A stretch of 64,000 nucleotides of DNA from Haliscomenobacter sp. (GCF_016718685.1 NZ_JADKCX010000002.1:110001-174000), one strand, 5' to 3'. Shown: positions 20,459 to 30,213, counted from the first letter of the stretch. Translations and numbers: made by a program. Notes: generated by a model from the sequence alone, not told the origin.

Positions 20459-22945
20459 TTATTCATTTTTTCCGTCTGGGTCGGTATCTTTTTCTTCTTT
20501 GTTCTCGTTCAGGAGCCCCTTTTCCAGTTGCTTTTGTTCGCGGCGTTTTTTGCGTTCTTCCTTTTTGTCCTCACGGGTAAGGTCTGTATCTGTACCGATG
20601 ATGGTACTGTCGCCCTCAATCGTTGTAGTGATGAGGTTGCCCAAACTATCGAGTAAAAGAGAATCGGATGGATACCAAATGCGGTGCGCACAGCTGATGC
20701 GGTTGCGGGTAGAATCTGGCAGTACGGCCATTTTTACATCTTTCCAACTACTAAACCGAGGGTCTTCATATACCCGTTTCATAAAGGCGCCCCAAATGGG
20801 CAGTGCTGTGGCCGCTCCTTGACCAGAATCCAGGCTTTTGAAGTGGATGATGGGACTCTCGGCACCCACCCAAACGCCGGCCACCAATTTTTGGGTTAAG
20901 CCGATGAACCAGCCGTCCGACTGGTTTTGAGTTGTTCCGGTTTTGCCAGCAAAATCACTATTGATGCCAAATTTCCAGCGTACGCTGGAGGCTGTACCGC
21001 CCGAAGTTACCGAGCGCATCATTTTCAGCATGATGTCAGCCGTACGTTCGGAAAGTACTCTTTTTTCTGGCTCAACGTTTTCGTTGGGCCCAAAATCGGC
21101 AATCAAATCTCCATCGGCGGTTTCAATGCGTTCAATGAAAAAGAATGGACGTTTGATGCCCCGATTGACGAATACAGAATAGGCTTGCACCATTTCCTGT
21201 AAAGAAGTTTCAACCGTGCCCAGCGCGATGGAGGGGGCATAAGGTATTTTGGACTTAATGCCCATCTCGCTGGCCAGCTTGCGCACCGGATTGATGCCTG
21301 TTTCCATGATGATCTGGACAGAAACCGTATTGACTGATTTGGTCAGTGCTCCTTCCAGAGAATACCCTCCACCATAGCTGTTGTCCGAGTTTTTAGGTTG
21401 CCAGTTTTCATACTCGGCATACATTTTAGGCTGATTCGGAAAATACTTGCACGGATCCATACCACTTTCCACCGCCTGTGCGTACAAGATCGGCTTGAAG
21501 GTGGAACCCACCTGCCGGCTGGATTTCACGTGATCGTATTTGACAAACTTATGGTCAAAACCACCTACCCAGGCCCGGACGGCACCCGTTTCTGGTTCAA
21601 TGGCAATCAGTCCGGTATTGAGCTGGTGTAAGTAATATTTAATGGAGTCCAATTGGCTCATTTCCCGACGGATCGACCCAGCTTTCCAATCGAACAATTC
21701 CATCGGGTATTTTTCACTCATGCGGCGGATGATGCCTTCGTGCGAATACCCTTTGGCTTTCCAACCTTGGTAAATAGAGTTGGCATTCAGGATTTTGCGT
21801 AAATTCTCAGGGTTCTCCCAGGGATCCTGGTTGCTCCACTCGCCATTGAAGCGGCGTTGAATTTTGGGCATTTGTTCAAACACGGCCTGTTCTGCGTGGT
21901 TCTGCAAACGGGCGTCAATGGTGGTGTAAATTTTTAATCCGTCGGTGTAATGGTTATAGGGTTCGCCGTTGGGTTTGCGGAAATTTTTCAAGACACCTTC
22001 TAACTCCTGCCGTACGTATTCGCGGAAATAAGTAGCCAGGCCCTCATTTTGCATGTCCAGCGAGTCGTATTCCAGGCGCAAAGGCAGGTTGGCCAATGAA
22101 TCCAGTTCTGCATCGCTGAGGTATTTGTACTTGTGCATGCGCTCGAGCACCAGGTTACGGCGCTCCAGGGCTTTTGCCGTATTTTTACGTGGATTGTACG
22201 AATTAGTAGCCTTGAGCATGCCCACCAAGATGGCGGCTTCTTCTATTTTAAGGTCTTTTGGCGATTTATTGAAAAAACGCTGCGCTGCCATTTTGATGCC
22301 GAAAACGTTGTCACTAAAAGATACAGTATTGAGGTACATCCCCAACAGTTCCTTTTTAGTGTATACATCTTCGATTCTCCGGGCAATGACCATTTCCCGG
22401 ATTTTGTTGATGAGCATGGTGGCTACGCGGTAAACCCGTCGAGGGTAAAGGTTTTTGGCCAATTGTTGGCTGAGCGTACTTCCTCCGCCCGAGGAATCTT
22501 CGTTCAAAACGATAGAGCGAAACAAGACCCGAAACAAGGCCCGCAGGTCGATGCCACTGTGCTTCATGAAGCGGGCGTCTTCGGTTGCGATAAGAGCGTT
22601 GACCAGCGTATCCGACAATTCGTTCAATTCCGCGTTGACCCGGTTGGTAATTAAATAACGTCCAATCAATACGCCGTCGCGAGAATACACTTCTGAAGCA
22701 GTACTGTTGCGAATTAGCCGGAGTTCCGATTTGGAAGGAACTACGCCAAAAAAGCCATTTGCCACAAAGGTGATGAGGATGGTCAGGCACAATAAAATGC
22801 CCGCAAAACCTACAATGAGGTAGCCCAAAGCTACTTTCCAGGTGATTGGCCAGATAAAAACACTGCGGAGTGATTGCCAAAGCGGTGCAAGCCCTAGGCC
22901 AATGTAATGCCTAATTGTTCGTAGCCACTCGGTTATACTTTCCAT
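20459..22945 (-). CDS. penicillin-binding protein 1A (bifunctional transglycosylase/transpeptidase)
   Basis: This 828-residue class A PBP polymerises and cross-links peptidoglycan at the inner membrane. An N-terminal span lies at about 38-63. The GT51 domain has the catalytic Glu122 in ATEDARFMKHSGID and the STLSQQLAKN motif. The transpeptidase domain has Ser481-Lys484 in GSTFKP, Ser537-Asn539 in KSVN, and Lys668-Gly670 in GKTGTTQNQSDGWF. The tail is highly charged (KKEERKKRREQK). Length and domain order match the PBP1A family. It is a single-gene unit with an exact -7 element 71 bases before its start. Confidence 0.96.
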   Translation of the reverse strand: MESITEWLRTIRHYIGLGLAPLWQSLRSVFIWPITWKVALGYLIVGFAGILLCLTILITFVANGFFGVVPSKSELRLIRNSTASEVYSRDGVLIGRYLITNRVNAELNELSDTLVNALIATEDARFMKHSGIDLRALFRVLFRSIVLNEDSSGGGSTLSQQLAKNLYPRRVYRVATMLINKIREMVIARRIEDVYTKKELLGMYLNTVSFSDNVFGIKMAAQRFFNKSPKDLKIEEAAILVGMLKATNSYNPRKNTAKALERRNLVLERMHKYKYLSDAELDSLANLPLRLEYDSLDMQNEGLATYFREYVRQELEGVLKNFRKPNGEPYNHYTDGLKIYTTIDARLQNHAEQAVFEQMPKIQRRFNGEWSNQDPWENPENLRKILNANSIYQGWKAKGYSHEGIIRRMSEKYPMELFDWKAGSIRREMSQLDSIKYYLHQLNTGLIAIEPETGAVRAWVGGFDHKFVKYDHVKSSRQVGSTFKPILYAQAVESGMDPCKYFPNQPKMYAEYENWQPKNSDNSYGGGYSLEGALTKSVNTVSVQIIMETGINPVRKLASEMGIKSKIPYAPSIALGTVETSLQEMVQAYSVFVNRGIKRPFFFIERIETADGDLIADFGPNENVEPEKRVLSERTADIMLKMMRSVTSGGTASSVRWKFGINSDFAGKTGTTQNQSDGWFIGLTQKLVAGVWVGAESPIIHFKSLDSGQGAATALPIWGAFMKRVYEDPRFSSWKDVKMAVLPDSTRNRISCAHRIWYPSDSLLLDSLGNLITTTIEGDSTIIGTDTDLTREDKKEERKKRREQKQLEKGLLNENKEEKDTDPDGKNE

Positions 22946-23016
22946 ATATTTTACATGGTTATTTAAACTGGCTTATCCTGATTCAAAACTGAATAGAGCA
23001 TAGTCCAATTTTCTTG

Positions 23017-23024
23017 CAAATTTA
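23017..23024 (-). promoter_or_regulatory. -7 element for the PBP1A gene
   Basis: On the minus strand this reads TAAATTTG, an exact TAnnTTTG match upstream of the PBP1A start. No -33 element is evident. The rest of 22946-23126 shows no gene. Confidence 0.4.
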
Positions 23025-23126
23025 CAAAGAATGCAGATGAAAATAACGTATGGTTCGATCTCTTAACTATACAGGTGGGGAATTTTTTTCCACAAAAGTG
23101 ACAGCTTTTCCACATCGTGTGTTGGT

Positions 23127-23486
23127 TTACAAGATATTGAGCGCTTTTTTTACCCGCAAAATCAACTCCGAGGGCTTAAAGGGTTTGGACAAAAAATCGG
23201 CTATCCCCATTTTTAAGGCTTTGGCGGTCAGTTCTTCTTCATCGGGGTCAACCAGCAGCAAAATGGTGGCGCGAGCCCCTGAATCTTGGATTTGTTGGAT
23301 GATTTCCAAACCCGACTGTTTCCCCATATCGGCATCAACAATGATCAAATCGGGGTGATGGATTTGGACATCATCCAGGATAGAAGCCTTTTTTTTGCTG
23401 TAGACTACTTCTAGTCCTTGCTTTTTCAAGCGAAATTCTATGGCGGCTAGTAATATCTCTTCACTTTCACAAATGAGTACTTTCAT
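23127..23486 (-). CDS. stand-alone receiver-domain response regulator
   Basis: This 119-residue protein is a single CheY-like receiver domain with no output domain. The phospho-acceptor is Asp51 (LIIVDADMGKQSG), the acidic residues are Glu7 and neighbours (LICESEE), and the conserved lysine is Lys101 (FLSKPFKP). The Ser/Thr that normally follows the fourth strand is Val79 (ILLLVDPDEEE), so phosphorylation-coupled switching may be altered. The long upstream frame is ignored because MKVLICESE fits the fold start. It lies at the end of an apparent operon with a hypothetical gene and rlmD; no histidine kinase is near. Confidence 0.88.
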   Translation of the reverse strand: MKVLICESEEILLAAIEFRLKKQGLEVVYSKKKASILDDVQIHHPDLIIVDADMGKQSGLEIIQQIQDSGARATILLLVDPDEEELTAKALKMGIADFLSKPFKPSELILRVKKALNIL

Positions 23487-23496
23487 ATTGGCTTGT

Positions 23497-23853
23497 TTAA
23501 ATGTCGTAGGGTTCATCTTCCCGAGGCAAAAAGATGAATTGTGCTCCTTCATCGCTGAGTACAAAGAGGCAGAAAAATTCGCGGGGGTTTTTGTATACCC
23601 GCCGGAAGTCGTCAATCCGGTTGGTTTGCACCAATTTTTTGGTCACCATTTCCTCGAGGGTAGAAGCGTGAATCGACCATTTCGATCCTTTGTCGCTGCG
23701 CTGCACCAACAAAATGCCCAGTTCGAGTTCGAGTTGGTGGATGGCCAAAATGGGGTACCTCGATACGTCTTCATCCATGATGGTATCTGCCGCTTGCCCC
23801 ATCATTTTTTGGTAAGGCGCAAGTTCTAAGGGCAGGCGTTCGTACAAACTCAT
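23497..23853 (-). CDS. hypothetical protein in the rlmD operon
   Basis: I do not recognise this 118-residue protein. It is soluble, acidic at the C-terminus (FLPREDEPYDI), and has alternating helix and strand segments (LELELGILLVQRSD, EMVTKKLVQTNRIDDFRRVY, EFFCLFVLSDEGAQFIFL). The gene starts 2 bases from the rlmD stop and ends 10 bases before the receiver-domain gene, so the three are almost surely co-transcribed. Confidence 0.75.
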   Translation of the reverse strand: MSLYERLPLELAPYQKMMGQAADTIMDEDVSRYPILAIHQLELELGILLVQRSDKGSKWSIHASTLEEMVTKKLVQTNRIDDFRRVYKNPREFFCLFVLSDEGAQFIFLPREDEPYDI

Positions 23854-23855
23854 AT

Positions 23856-25268
23856 TTAAGATTTATTCAACTCCAATAATGCCACACTTTCAATGTGGTG
23901 GGTATGTGGGAACATGTCCACGGGTTGTACTTTAAGTACCTGGTATTTGGTGGACAAACGCCCCAAATCCCGCGCTTGGGTACCTGGATTACAACTGACG
24001 TAAACAATGCGTGGGGCTTCGAGCTCCAAGAGCATATTGATCACGTCTTCATGCATGCCCGCGCGGGGCGGATCGGTGATCAATAAATCTGGTTTGCCGT
24101 GCTGTGCTGCAAAATCGCTGGTCAAAATGGCGCGTACATCACCAACGTAAAATTTGACGTTTTCCACGCCATTGACTTCCGCGTTGATTTTTGCGTCATC
24201 AATTGCTGCAGCTACTTCCTCAATGCCTACTACTTGTTTGCAATCTTTGGCTACATACAAACCAATGCTCCCGATCCCGGTATACAGGTCATAAACATTT
24301 TCATGCCCTTGTAAGTTGGCGAAGCGAGCAACCACATCGTATAAATTCTCGCCCTGACGGGTATTCGTTTGGAAAAAAGATTTAGGGCCAATGCGGAAAC
24401 GGACGTGTCCAAGTTGCTCTTCAGCATAGCCCTTCCCCGACCAGGTATGCACTGGCAAATCCCAAATGGTATCGTTCATTTTGGTGTTGATGCAATAGAC
24501 TAGCGTAGTGATTTGTGGCAAACGACGTTCAACTTCTTCCAGGAACGGCCTGCGCAAATCGGGATTGTCTTCGCCAAACGCAATCAAGGCCATGGTTTCT
24601 CCCGTGGTGGTGATGCGCAGCATGAGGTTGCGCAGAAAGCCTTCGTGTTTTTTTACATCATAAAAGCTCAGCCCTTGGGCGATGGCAATGGCGCGCACGG
24701 TATTGCGCACTGCATTGGAAGGATCGGGTTGTAACCAACAATGCTGGATGTCAATCACTTTATCAAAACCACCCGCCGGGTGAAACCCCAGTACATCGGC
24801 GGCATTGCTCTTCTCACTATTGATTTCTTCGTGGGTCAGCCACTGTTTGCAGGAAAAGGCAAACTCCATCTTATTGCGGTAGTAATAAGGACTTTCGGCG
24901 GCCAGAATGGGTAGCCACTCGCCTACCGAAATTTTACCCAAACGGATCAAGGCATTTTCGACCACCACTGCTTTATGCCGCAACTGCGCTGCATAATCCA
25001 GGTTTTGCCATTTGCAGCCGCCACAAGTACCAAAATGACTGCATACGGGTTCTACCCTTTCGTTGGAAAACGTATTGATTTGCCTTACAACTCCTTGAAT
25101 ATGGCCTTTGCGTTTTTTGAGCACCAGCACATCTGCACTATCGCCGGGTACGACCCCTTTGGCGAATACAACCTGCCCATCTTCGGTTTTACCTACTGCT
25201 TTTCCCTCGTCGGCAATGCCAAAAAATTGCACATTGGAGAGGATTACATTTTTCTTTCTTCTTGCCAT
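23856..25268 (-). CDS. rlmD: 23S rRNA (uracil-5-)-methyltransferase
   Basis: This 470-residue protein belongs to the RumA/RlmD family, which methylates C5 of a uracil in 23S rRNA using S-adenosylmethionine. A TRAM domain opens the protein (VILSNVQFFGIADEGKAVG), an iron-sulfur type cysteine set follows (CSHFGTCGGCKW), the SAM-binding part has VYDLYTGIGSIGLYVA, and DLLITDPPRAGMHED plus the catalytic cysteine in YVSCNPGTQARDL close it. The frame runs up to 25298, but MARRKKNVILS at 25268 is the natural start. It follows the RDD gene by 38 bases. Which uracil is modified cannot be told from sequence alone. Confidence 0.93.
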   Translation of the reverse strand: MARRKKNVILSNVQFFGIADEGKAVGKTEDGQVVFAKGVVPGDSADVLVLKKRKGHIQGVVRQINTFSNERVEPVCSHFGTCGGCKWQNLDYAAQLRHKAVVVENALIRLGKISVGEWLPILAAESPYYYRNKMEFAFSCKQWLTHEEINSEKSNAADVLGFHPAGGFDKVIDIQHCWLQPDPSNAVRNTVRAIAIAQGLSFYDVKKHEGFLRNLMLRITTTGETMALIAFGEDNPDLRRPFLEEVERRLPQITTLVYCINTKMNDTIWDLPVHTWSGKGYAEEQLGHVRFRIGPKSFFQTNTRQGENLYDVVARFANLQGHENVYDLYTGIGSIGLYVAKDCKQVVGIEEVAAAIDDAKINAEVNGVENVKFYVGDVRAILTSDFAAQHGKPDLLITDPPRAGMHEDVINMLLELEAPRIVYVSCNPGTQARDLGRLSTKYQVLKVQPVDMFPHTHHIESVALLELNKS

Positions 25269-25306
25269 CAATCCGAATTGTGCCGCGAAGATACACATTC
25301 CTCTCT

Positions 25307-26050
25307 TTATCGCGTTAGCACGATATAGTCCCGCAAGAGGGTACGCAAAAACTCCAGGTCATCCAATTGTTGGGTTTCGCGGATGTCCAACAATTCTTTG
25401 AGACTGCTAGCCAAGGCTGCGGCTACTTCCCCGTGTGCATCATTCGGGTATTTGCGCAAGCGGCTGATCACTTGCTTGATGGTAAGCATGTCTTGTTCAC
25501 TCAGGATTTTTACCTGGGGGTAAACGGGTTCGTAATTTTCCCGCGTATCGATGTTGAGCACGCTTTTGAGGTGTACCCTTAAGTTGTTGCGCTTGCGGAT
25601 CACGGTAGTGCCGGCAGTCATGTCGCCCATTCGCTGCTGGCGGGTGGTAGAACTGATGAGCATCGCGGCTAAAATCCCCGCCGAAAGAATCGTATCCACG
25701 TATTGAAAAACGGCCCGCAGGAGGTAATCGTTTACCGTAGGGATTTCGCCATCAAGGCGCACCACCCGAATGTTCATGATGCGTTTGCCCAGGGTTTGTC
25801 CGCCCATAATACTCTCCAGCAAAAAGAAATAACCAAAGAAAAAACTGACAAAGCAGATCATAAAAATCAGCTGAAAGCTGATCAGTTTTGCCAAACCCAG
25901 GGCGCTGAGGCCAAGTGGAACCAAAAGGCAAGCAAGGGAAATGATGCACAAATCGATGAAGGTTGACAAGCCGCGTTCCCATAACGAAGCCAGTTCGTAC
26001 TCAATCGTAACGTTCTGAGTGGTTTTGATTTCGATGGTTTGCATGGGCAC
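25307..26050 (-). CDS. RDD family membrane protein
   Basis: This 247-residue protein carries an RDD domain. The first arginine-aspartate signature region is near the N-terminus (ERGLSTFIDLCIIS), followed by membrane spans (LACLLVPLGLSALGLA, LIFMICFVSFFFGYFFLLE) and GGQTLGKRIMNIRVVRLDGE. The C-terminal 90 residues are soluble and helical. The RDD family is poorly understood; some members affect ion homeostasis. In Bacteroidota it often neighbours a SpoIIM-like gene, and one is found here about 2.2 kb away on the other strand. It leads an operon with rlmD. Confidence 0.88.
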   Translation of the reverse strand: MPMQTIEIKTTQNVTIEYELASLWERGLSTFIDLCIISLACLLVPLGLSALGLAKLISFQLIFMICFVSFFFGYFFLLESIMGGQTLGKRIMNIRVVRLDGEIPTVNDYLLRAVFQYVDTILSAGILAAMLISSTTRQQRMGDMTAGTTVIRKRNNLRVHLKSVLNIDTRENYEPVYPQVKILSEQDMLTIKQVISRLRKYPNDAHGEVAAALASSLKELLDIRETQQLDDLEFLRTLLRDYIVLTR

Positions 26051-26083
26051 GGGTTACAGACCTCATGGATGAATCTGTGGAGA

Positions 26084-26091
26084 CAAAAATA
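26084..26091 (-). promoter_or_regulatory. -7 element for the RDD-rlmD operon
   Basis: On the minus strand this reads TATTTTTG, an exact TAnnTTTG match 33 bases before the RDD start. No -33 element is clear. Confidence 0.4.
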
Positions 26092-26115
26092 CAGTGGTTT
26101 TTTAAATTGGCGTTG

Positions 26116-26823
26116 CTATTGTTTTAGTTGATTGATCACCCCTTCCATTTCGTTGATATCGGCTATACCCACGTGGAAATACCGAATGATCCCTGCTGAA
26201 TCCACAATGATATTCGCGGGGTAATCTCTAAGACAAAGTTCGGATAGAATTTTCCATTTTTCATCGGCAATGATCTCGTAGGCAAACTTATGTTTGTTGA
26301 GCAGAAGGGCTACATCTTCTTTGCTGCTTCGGGCGATGGAAATGAATTTTACGTTCGGGTCTTTTTCATAGCGTCCCAAGAGCTCGTTCAGGGCTGGCAT
26401 CTCTTCCAAACATGGCTTACACCGGGTAAACCAGGTATTCAGCACCGTGATGGTTCCCGCTTGTGGTGCCAGGATTTTTTCCCCATTCAGGTTTTTGGCT
26501 TTGATTTCCACAAAGGGCTTTCCCAGGTACTCGTCTCTCAACAAGTTTTTATATGCTGCATTAAAAGAATCTATACCCATCAAGGCATTGAAATCTATAG
26601 AAAGCTTGCTGTCACCCTCCTGCTCTCTATAAAATTTCAGGTATTTTTCATTGGTGGTACTGGCCAATACGATGGAATCGGCGGATTTGCCTTTCATAAA
26701 ACCACGCACGAGTTGTAGTCTGAACGCTGTACAGTCGTCTATTGGATCATTTTGTGCCATCACCCAGGTTCCAGCGAAAACAAACAGGGTCAACAAAATG
26801 GGCTTACAGATTTTCATTATCAT
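26116..26823 (-). CDS. TlpA-like thioredoxin-fold protein
   Basis: This 235-residue protein has a signal peptide (MKICKPILLTLFVFAGTWVMAQ) and a C-terminal redoxin domain with a CxxC active site in TWFTRCKPCLEEMP, then FISIARSSKEDVALLL and the cis-proline region RDYPANIIVD. It should act as a periplasmic disulfide reductase. The N-terminal 100 residues are an extra helical part, as is common for Bacteroidota TlpA-like proteins. Its start overlaps the stop of the upstream Cys-His protein by four bases, so the two are translationally coupled and may act on each other's thiols. Confidence 0.88.
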   Translation of the reverse strand: MIMKICKPILLTLFVFAGTWVMAQNDPIDDCTAFRLQLVRGFMKGKSADSIVLASTTNEKYLKFYREQEGDSKLSIDFNALMGIDSFNAAYKNLLRDEYLGKPFVEIKAKNLNGEKILAPQAGTITVLNTWFTRCKPCLEEMPALNELLGRYEKDPNVKFISIARSSKEDVALLLNKHKFAYEIIADEKWKILSELCLRDYPANIIVDSAGIIRYFHVGIADINEMEGVINQLKQ

Positions 26824-27536
26824 GGCCTGATACTTTTAAAGTAATCAAATTTGGTTTGATCCATCGCATATGCTTCAATGACTGCTGTATCAAAATAGGA
26901 CTTCAAAATGGGCTTCACGTCTGGAAAAATACGCGCGCCAAATGCGCCATTTTTGGAGTAAAATCCATTGTTATAAAATACACTGTGATATGGGCTATTG
27001 CTTTGGTTGCGAAAAACCAACAGGATTCCTTGGGGCAGCTCTTTTTGTGCTTTGATGAATTCCTTTATGGTGAATTTTCGGATCAGTGTAAATGATTCGC
27101 TCAGGATTTTCTCTAATTCTTTGTCAAATAATCTGGTGGACGGCGTAAAGAGCACACCATCTTCAATTTTTTTGCTCTTGAAATATTGTTCCAGGGCAAA
27201 GCTATGGCAATTTTGTGCAAAACTCTGTTGCATCCTTTGAGTACCAAGAGAATCAAAGGGCATCCCTTTTTTTTCAAACAATTGTTTGAGCTTTTCATTT
27301 GCCGCTTTTTGATTTTGCTCGGAAGCGGGAGCGAGTATTTCAATGGTAGAATTCAGCCATCTCACCTTGACCGTACGGTCATAAATGTCTTTCTCCGTGG
27401 TGTCTACTATGGCGTAATAAGGCTTTAGGGAAAAAGCCATGCTTGTTTCCTGGGCGTAGACCTGCAAAGGAAAAAAAAGGAGAGCCAACATTGTCCTTTC
27501 AATGACAATGCCCAGTTTTTTTGGTGTTTCCCACAT
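26820..27536 (-). CDS. secreted Cys-His protein, possible papain-fold peptidase or amidase
   Basis: I do not recognise a named family. With the start at MWETPKKLGIVIERTMLALL (27536) the 238-residue product has a signal-like hydrophobic stretch ending at VYAQ. The mature part has Cys110 in AQNCHSFALEQYF and His184 in NSPYHSVFYNNGF, with a beta-hairpin between (QGILLVFRNQ). A cysteine followed by helix and a later histidine in a strand is the layout of NlpC/P60-type enzymes, so a peptidase or amidase role is possible but unproven. The stop overlaps the TlpA-like start (ATGA), making a two-gene operon. The longer open frame to 27641 has no better start. Confidence 0.6.
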   Translation of the reverse strand: MWETPKKLGIVIERTMLALLFFPLQVYAQETSMAFSLKPYYAIVDTTEKDIYDRTVKVRWLNSTIEILAPASEQNQKAANEKLKQLFEKKGMPFDSLGTQRMQQSFAQNCHSFALEQYFKSKKIEDGVLFTPSTRLFDKELEKILSESFTLIRKFTIKEFIKAQKELPQGILLVFRNQSNSPYHSVFYNNGFYSKNGAFGARIFPDVKPILKSYFDTAVIEAYAMDQTKFDYFKSIRP

Positions 27537-27609
27537 AAAGTATATTTTTTTATGGTTGATTACCTGCTTAATATTGCTTTGAGTGTCAGTGCTTTTCAAA
27601 TTTACAACA

Positions 27610-28068
27610 TTATATAGTAAGGCGCAATGGGCTGAAGGCAAAATATTTGTTATTCCTGATCCCGGTAATCACTGGTTCTTCTGCGATAGTAGGGTCTTCA
27701 AAAGAAAGCAGGCTTCTTGCTCCTTTGGTTTCTTGCTCAGCCAGGGTCAGCTGGTCACTCACAGAAGTTTCCAACCAAATGGAACCCGATTGCCGAAACA
27801 CCTGAACGTGCAATTGAAATTCGGTTTCAAAGGTTTGTTCCAAAGCCCAGGTTTTGGTCTCTGGCACGATGGAAACGGTTCCTTCTCGCAACTCGGGATT
27901 GAGCATGGCCAGCGTAGTATTCCGATCGTGGATCATAAACTTGGCAAAACTTCCTTTATTCTCTCCATGCGCTTTGGAAAAAAACTGCAACTTTAAATGT
28001 GGATACGCTGCGTTGAAAGCGTTTTGAATGTCGCTGATGCGTTTATTCGGACTGATGTGAATGCTCAT
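27610..28068 (-). CDS. conserved hypothetical protein
   Basis: I do not recognise this 152-residue protein. The start MSIHISPNKRISDIQNAFNA at 28068 is preferred to the long upstream frame. The sequence has a DIQNAFNAAYPHLKLQFF helix-strand opening, GTVSIVPETKTWALEQTFE and a strand-rich middle (QLHVQVFRQSGSIWLE). A soluble cytoplasmic protein is likely. It is separated from the Cys-His gene by 73 bases and diverges from the SpoIIM-like gene. Confidence 0.6.
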   Translation of the reverse strand: MSIHISPNKRISDIQNAFNAAYPHLKLQFFSKAHGENKGSFAKFMIHDRNTTLAMLNPELREGTVSIVPETKTWALEQTFETEFQLHVQVFRQSGSIWLETSVSDQLTLAEQETKGARSLLSFEDPTIAEEPVITGIRNNKYFAFSPLRLTI

Positions 28069-28257
28069 GATGGATACTTTTGTACAAGTTATCGCTTTGG
28101 CAACCAACTTGCACTGAAAAAGGAACGGAGGAGGGGTGATCTTTGTCAAAAGGAGTGGGCGTTTCTGCATATTTTTTAGCCGTATACGAACAATTTTGTG
28201 GATTGGAACCATCCATTTGCATTTTTTTCCCTAAACTAACGCTTGTAAAACCCAACT

Positions 28258-30110
28258 ATGCGCGAAACCCAATTTATTGAGCAGAATAAGGAAAAGTGGG
28301 GCGAGTTTGAAAACATCCTCGAGGATGAATACAAAGACCCCGACAAGCTCAATGATCTGTTTATCCAGATCACGGATGACCTGTCGTATTCCCGAACGTT
28401 TTACCCCAACCGCTCGGTACGGGTATACCTCAATGGCCTGGCGCAAAGCATTTTTCACGATGTACACAAAAGTCCTACTTCGCCCTGGCGGGCATTCCAA
28501 CATTTTTGGCTGGAGGAATTGCCTCAACTGTACTTCGAGGCTCGTCGCGACATGTTGGTGGCTTTCCTTGTATTTGCACTCGCCTTGGGCATTGGAGTAC
28601 TTTCCTGTGCCATGGATCCCGATTTTCCAGAAATCATTTTGGGGCAAAGCTATCTGGACATGACCGAAAGCAACATCAAAAATGGCGACCCCATGGCGGT
28701 GTACAAGCAAAAAGGCATGTTCAATATGGCACTTGGCATCACCCTCAATAACCTGATGGTGGCGCTGTTGACCTTTTTGACCGGGGTATTTATTGGGATG
28801 GGCTCCGTAATTGTCCTCATTTTTAATGGCATTATGGTTGGGGTATTCCAGTATTTTTTTGTGGAAAAAGGCTTGTTTCTTGAGTCTTTTCTCACCATTT
28901 GGATCCATGGTACCATCGAAATTTCCTGCATTATTGTGGCCGGAGCGGCGGGCCTCACGATGGGTCGAGGGCTGGCATTTCCGGATACTTACGCCCGCGA
29001 CCGGGCTTTTCAACTTTCGGCTCGGCGGGGCATGAAAATGATGATCGGTATTGCGCCTTTGATCATTTTGGCGGGATTCATCGAGGGCTTTTTGACCCGT
29101 TATACCGATACGCCACAAATTATCCGGGCTTTGTTTATTTTGATTTCGCTCGGGTTTGTGTTGAGTTATTTTATGTGGTATCCGGCGATCAAGGCCCGGA
29201 TCGGGTTTGCAGCACCGTTGTACAACACCGACCTCAATCCAGACCTCAACTTAAAAATCAATTACCGCAGCATTAAGCGCAACGGCGAAGTGTTTACCGA
29301 GTCCTTCCTTTTTCTGCGCAATTATTTCCAGTCCATCATCATTTTGGTGGGAGGGGTTACCGCCTTGTATTGTACAGCGGTATTTTTGCTGAGTCCGGCC
29401 ATCAATGAGGAGGTTTTTGTCCTTCCGACCGACTTGTTCCTTTATTTGGGAGATTTTGACGACATTATTTTTAACGACCAAATCGCGGCCTTGCCCTTTA
29501 TTATGGGACTATGCGTGATGATTTTGACCACGGGCGTCAACCGACTGATGATTCGGGATAGTGACAAAACCTGGCCCAGCTGGAGCAAGTTGGGCAAAGA
29601 CTTGTTTGCCGCCCTACCGGGTACCGTTGTGTTGTTGTTGCTTTTTTACGCTCCGGGCGGAATTACCTGGCTGATCGGTAGCATGGTTTTCCCTTTGGCC
29701 TTGCTCTGGATTTTCATCAATCAACGCGAAGCTGGGGGCAATCCCTTTACGGGCATGCAACGCACTTTGCTTTGGCTTTGCCACAACGGGGCAGGGTATG
29801 GGCCTTGTCGCTGATTTTGTTGAGCACTGGTATGTTTTTTCTGGGCTTGATGCATACCGCAGTGGTCGGCTTTTTCCTGGACGTCCTCACCTGGATCGTG
29901 AATCTGCCCCCCGAAAAAATGGATCAGTTTGGCATCGTGTTTATGATGGTGCTGCAAATGTTTATGACCTTTTTTGTGTTTGCCCTGATCATCATTGGGA
30001 TGGGGCTGCTGTATTATACCCTGTCCGGCATCCAGGATGCAGGCGATTTGTGGGAGAAAATTGGGAAGATCGGGGAGCAGCGGAAGATTAGGGGATTGGA
30101 ACGGGAGTAG
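28258..30110 (+). pseudogene. SpoIIM-like membrane protein with C-terminal membrane extension, one frameshift
   Basis: The first 320 residues form a stage II sporulation protein M family (SpoIIM/DUF95) membrane protein: a soluble start MRETQFIEQNKEKWGEFE, then spans such as LVAFLVFALALGIGVL, GVFIGMGSVIVLIFNGI and the family's IHGTIEISCIIVAGAAGL. A further 260 residues add more spans. The frame breaks near 29775-29800; the second piece (ALSLILLSTGMFFLGLMHTA) carries the last two spans and a charged tail. In a non-sporulating bacterium this family's job is unknown; it is usually encoded with RDD, MoxR and VWA-type genes. Here only an RDD gene is near, on the other strand. Confidence 0.82.
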
Positions 30111-30213
30111 GGGAATTTGGAACGCGATTTAATTGCTTTTTACAAAAATAAGGATTTGTAGGTAATGTTGCTCAAAATTCAACAAATCAGTAAAGGCCAT
30201 TTGTTCGTTTCGC

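Noticed and set aside
28231..29118. A 295-codon minus-strand frame opposite the SpoIIM-like gene
   Set aside because: It is antisense to a well-conserved membrane protein, has a His/Gln-rich random composition and no domain.
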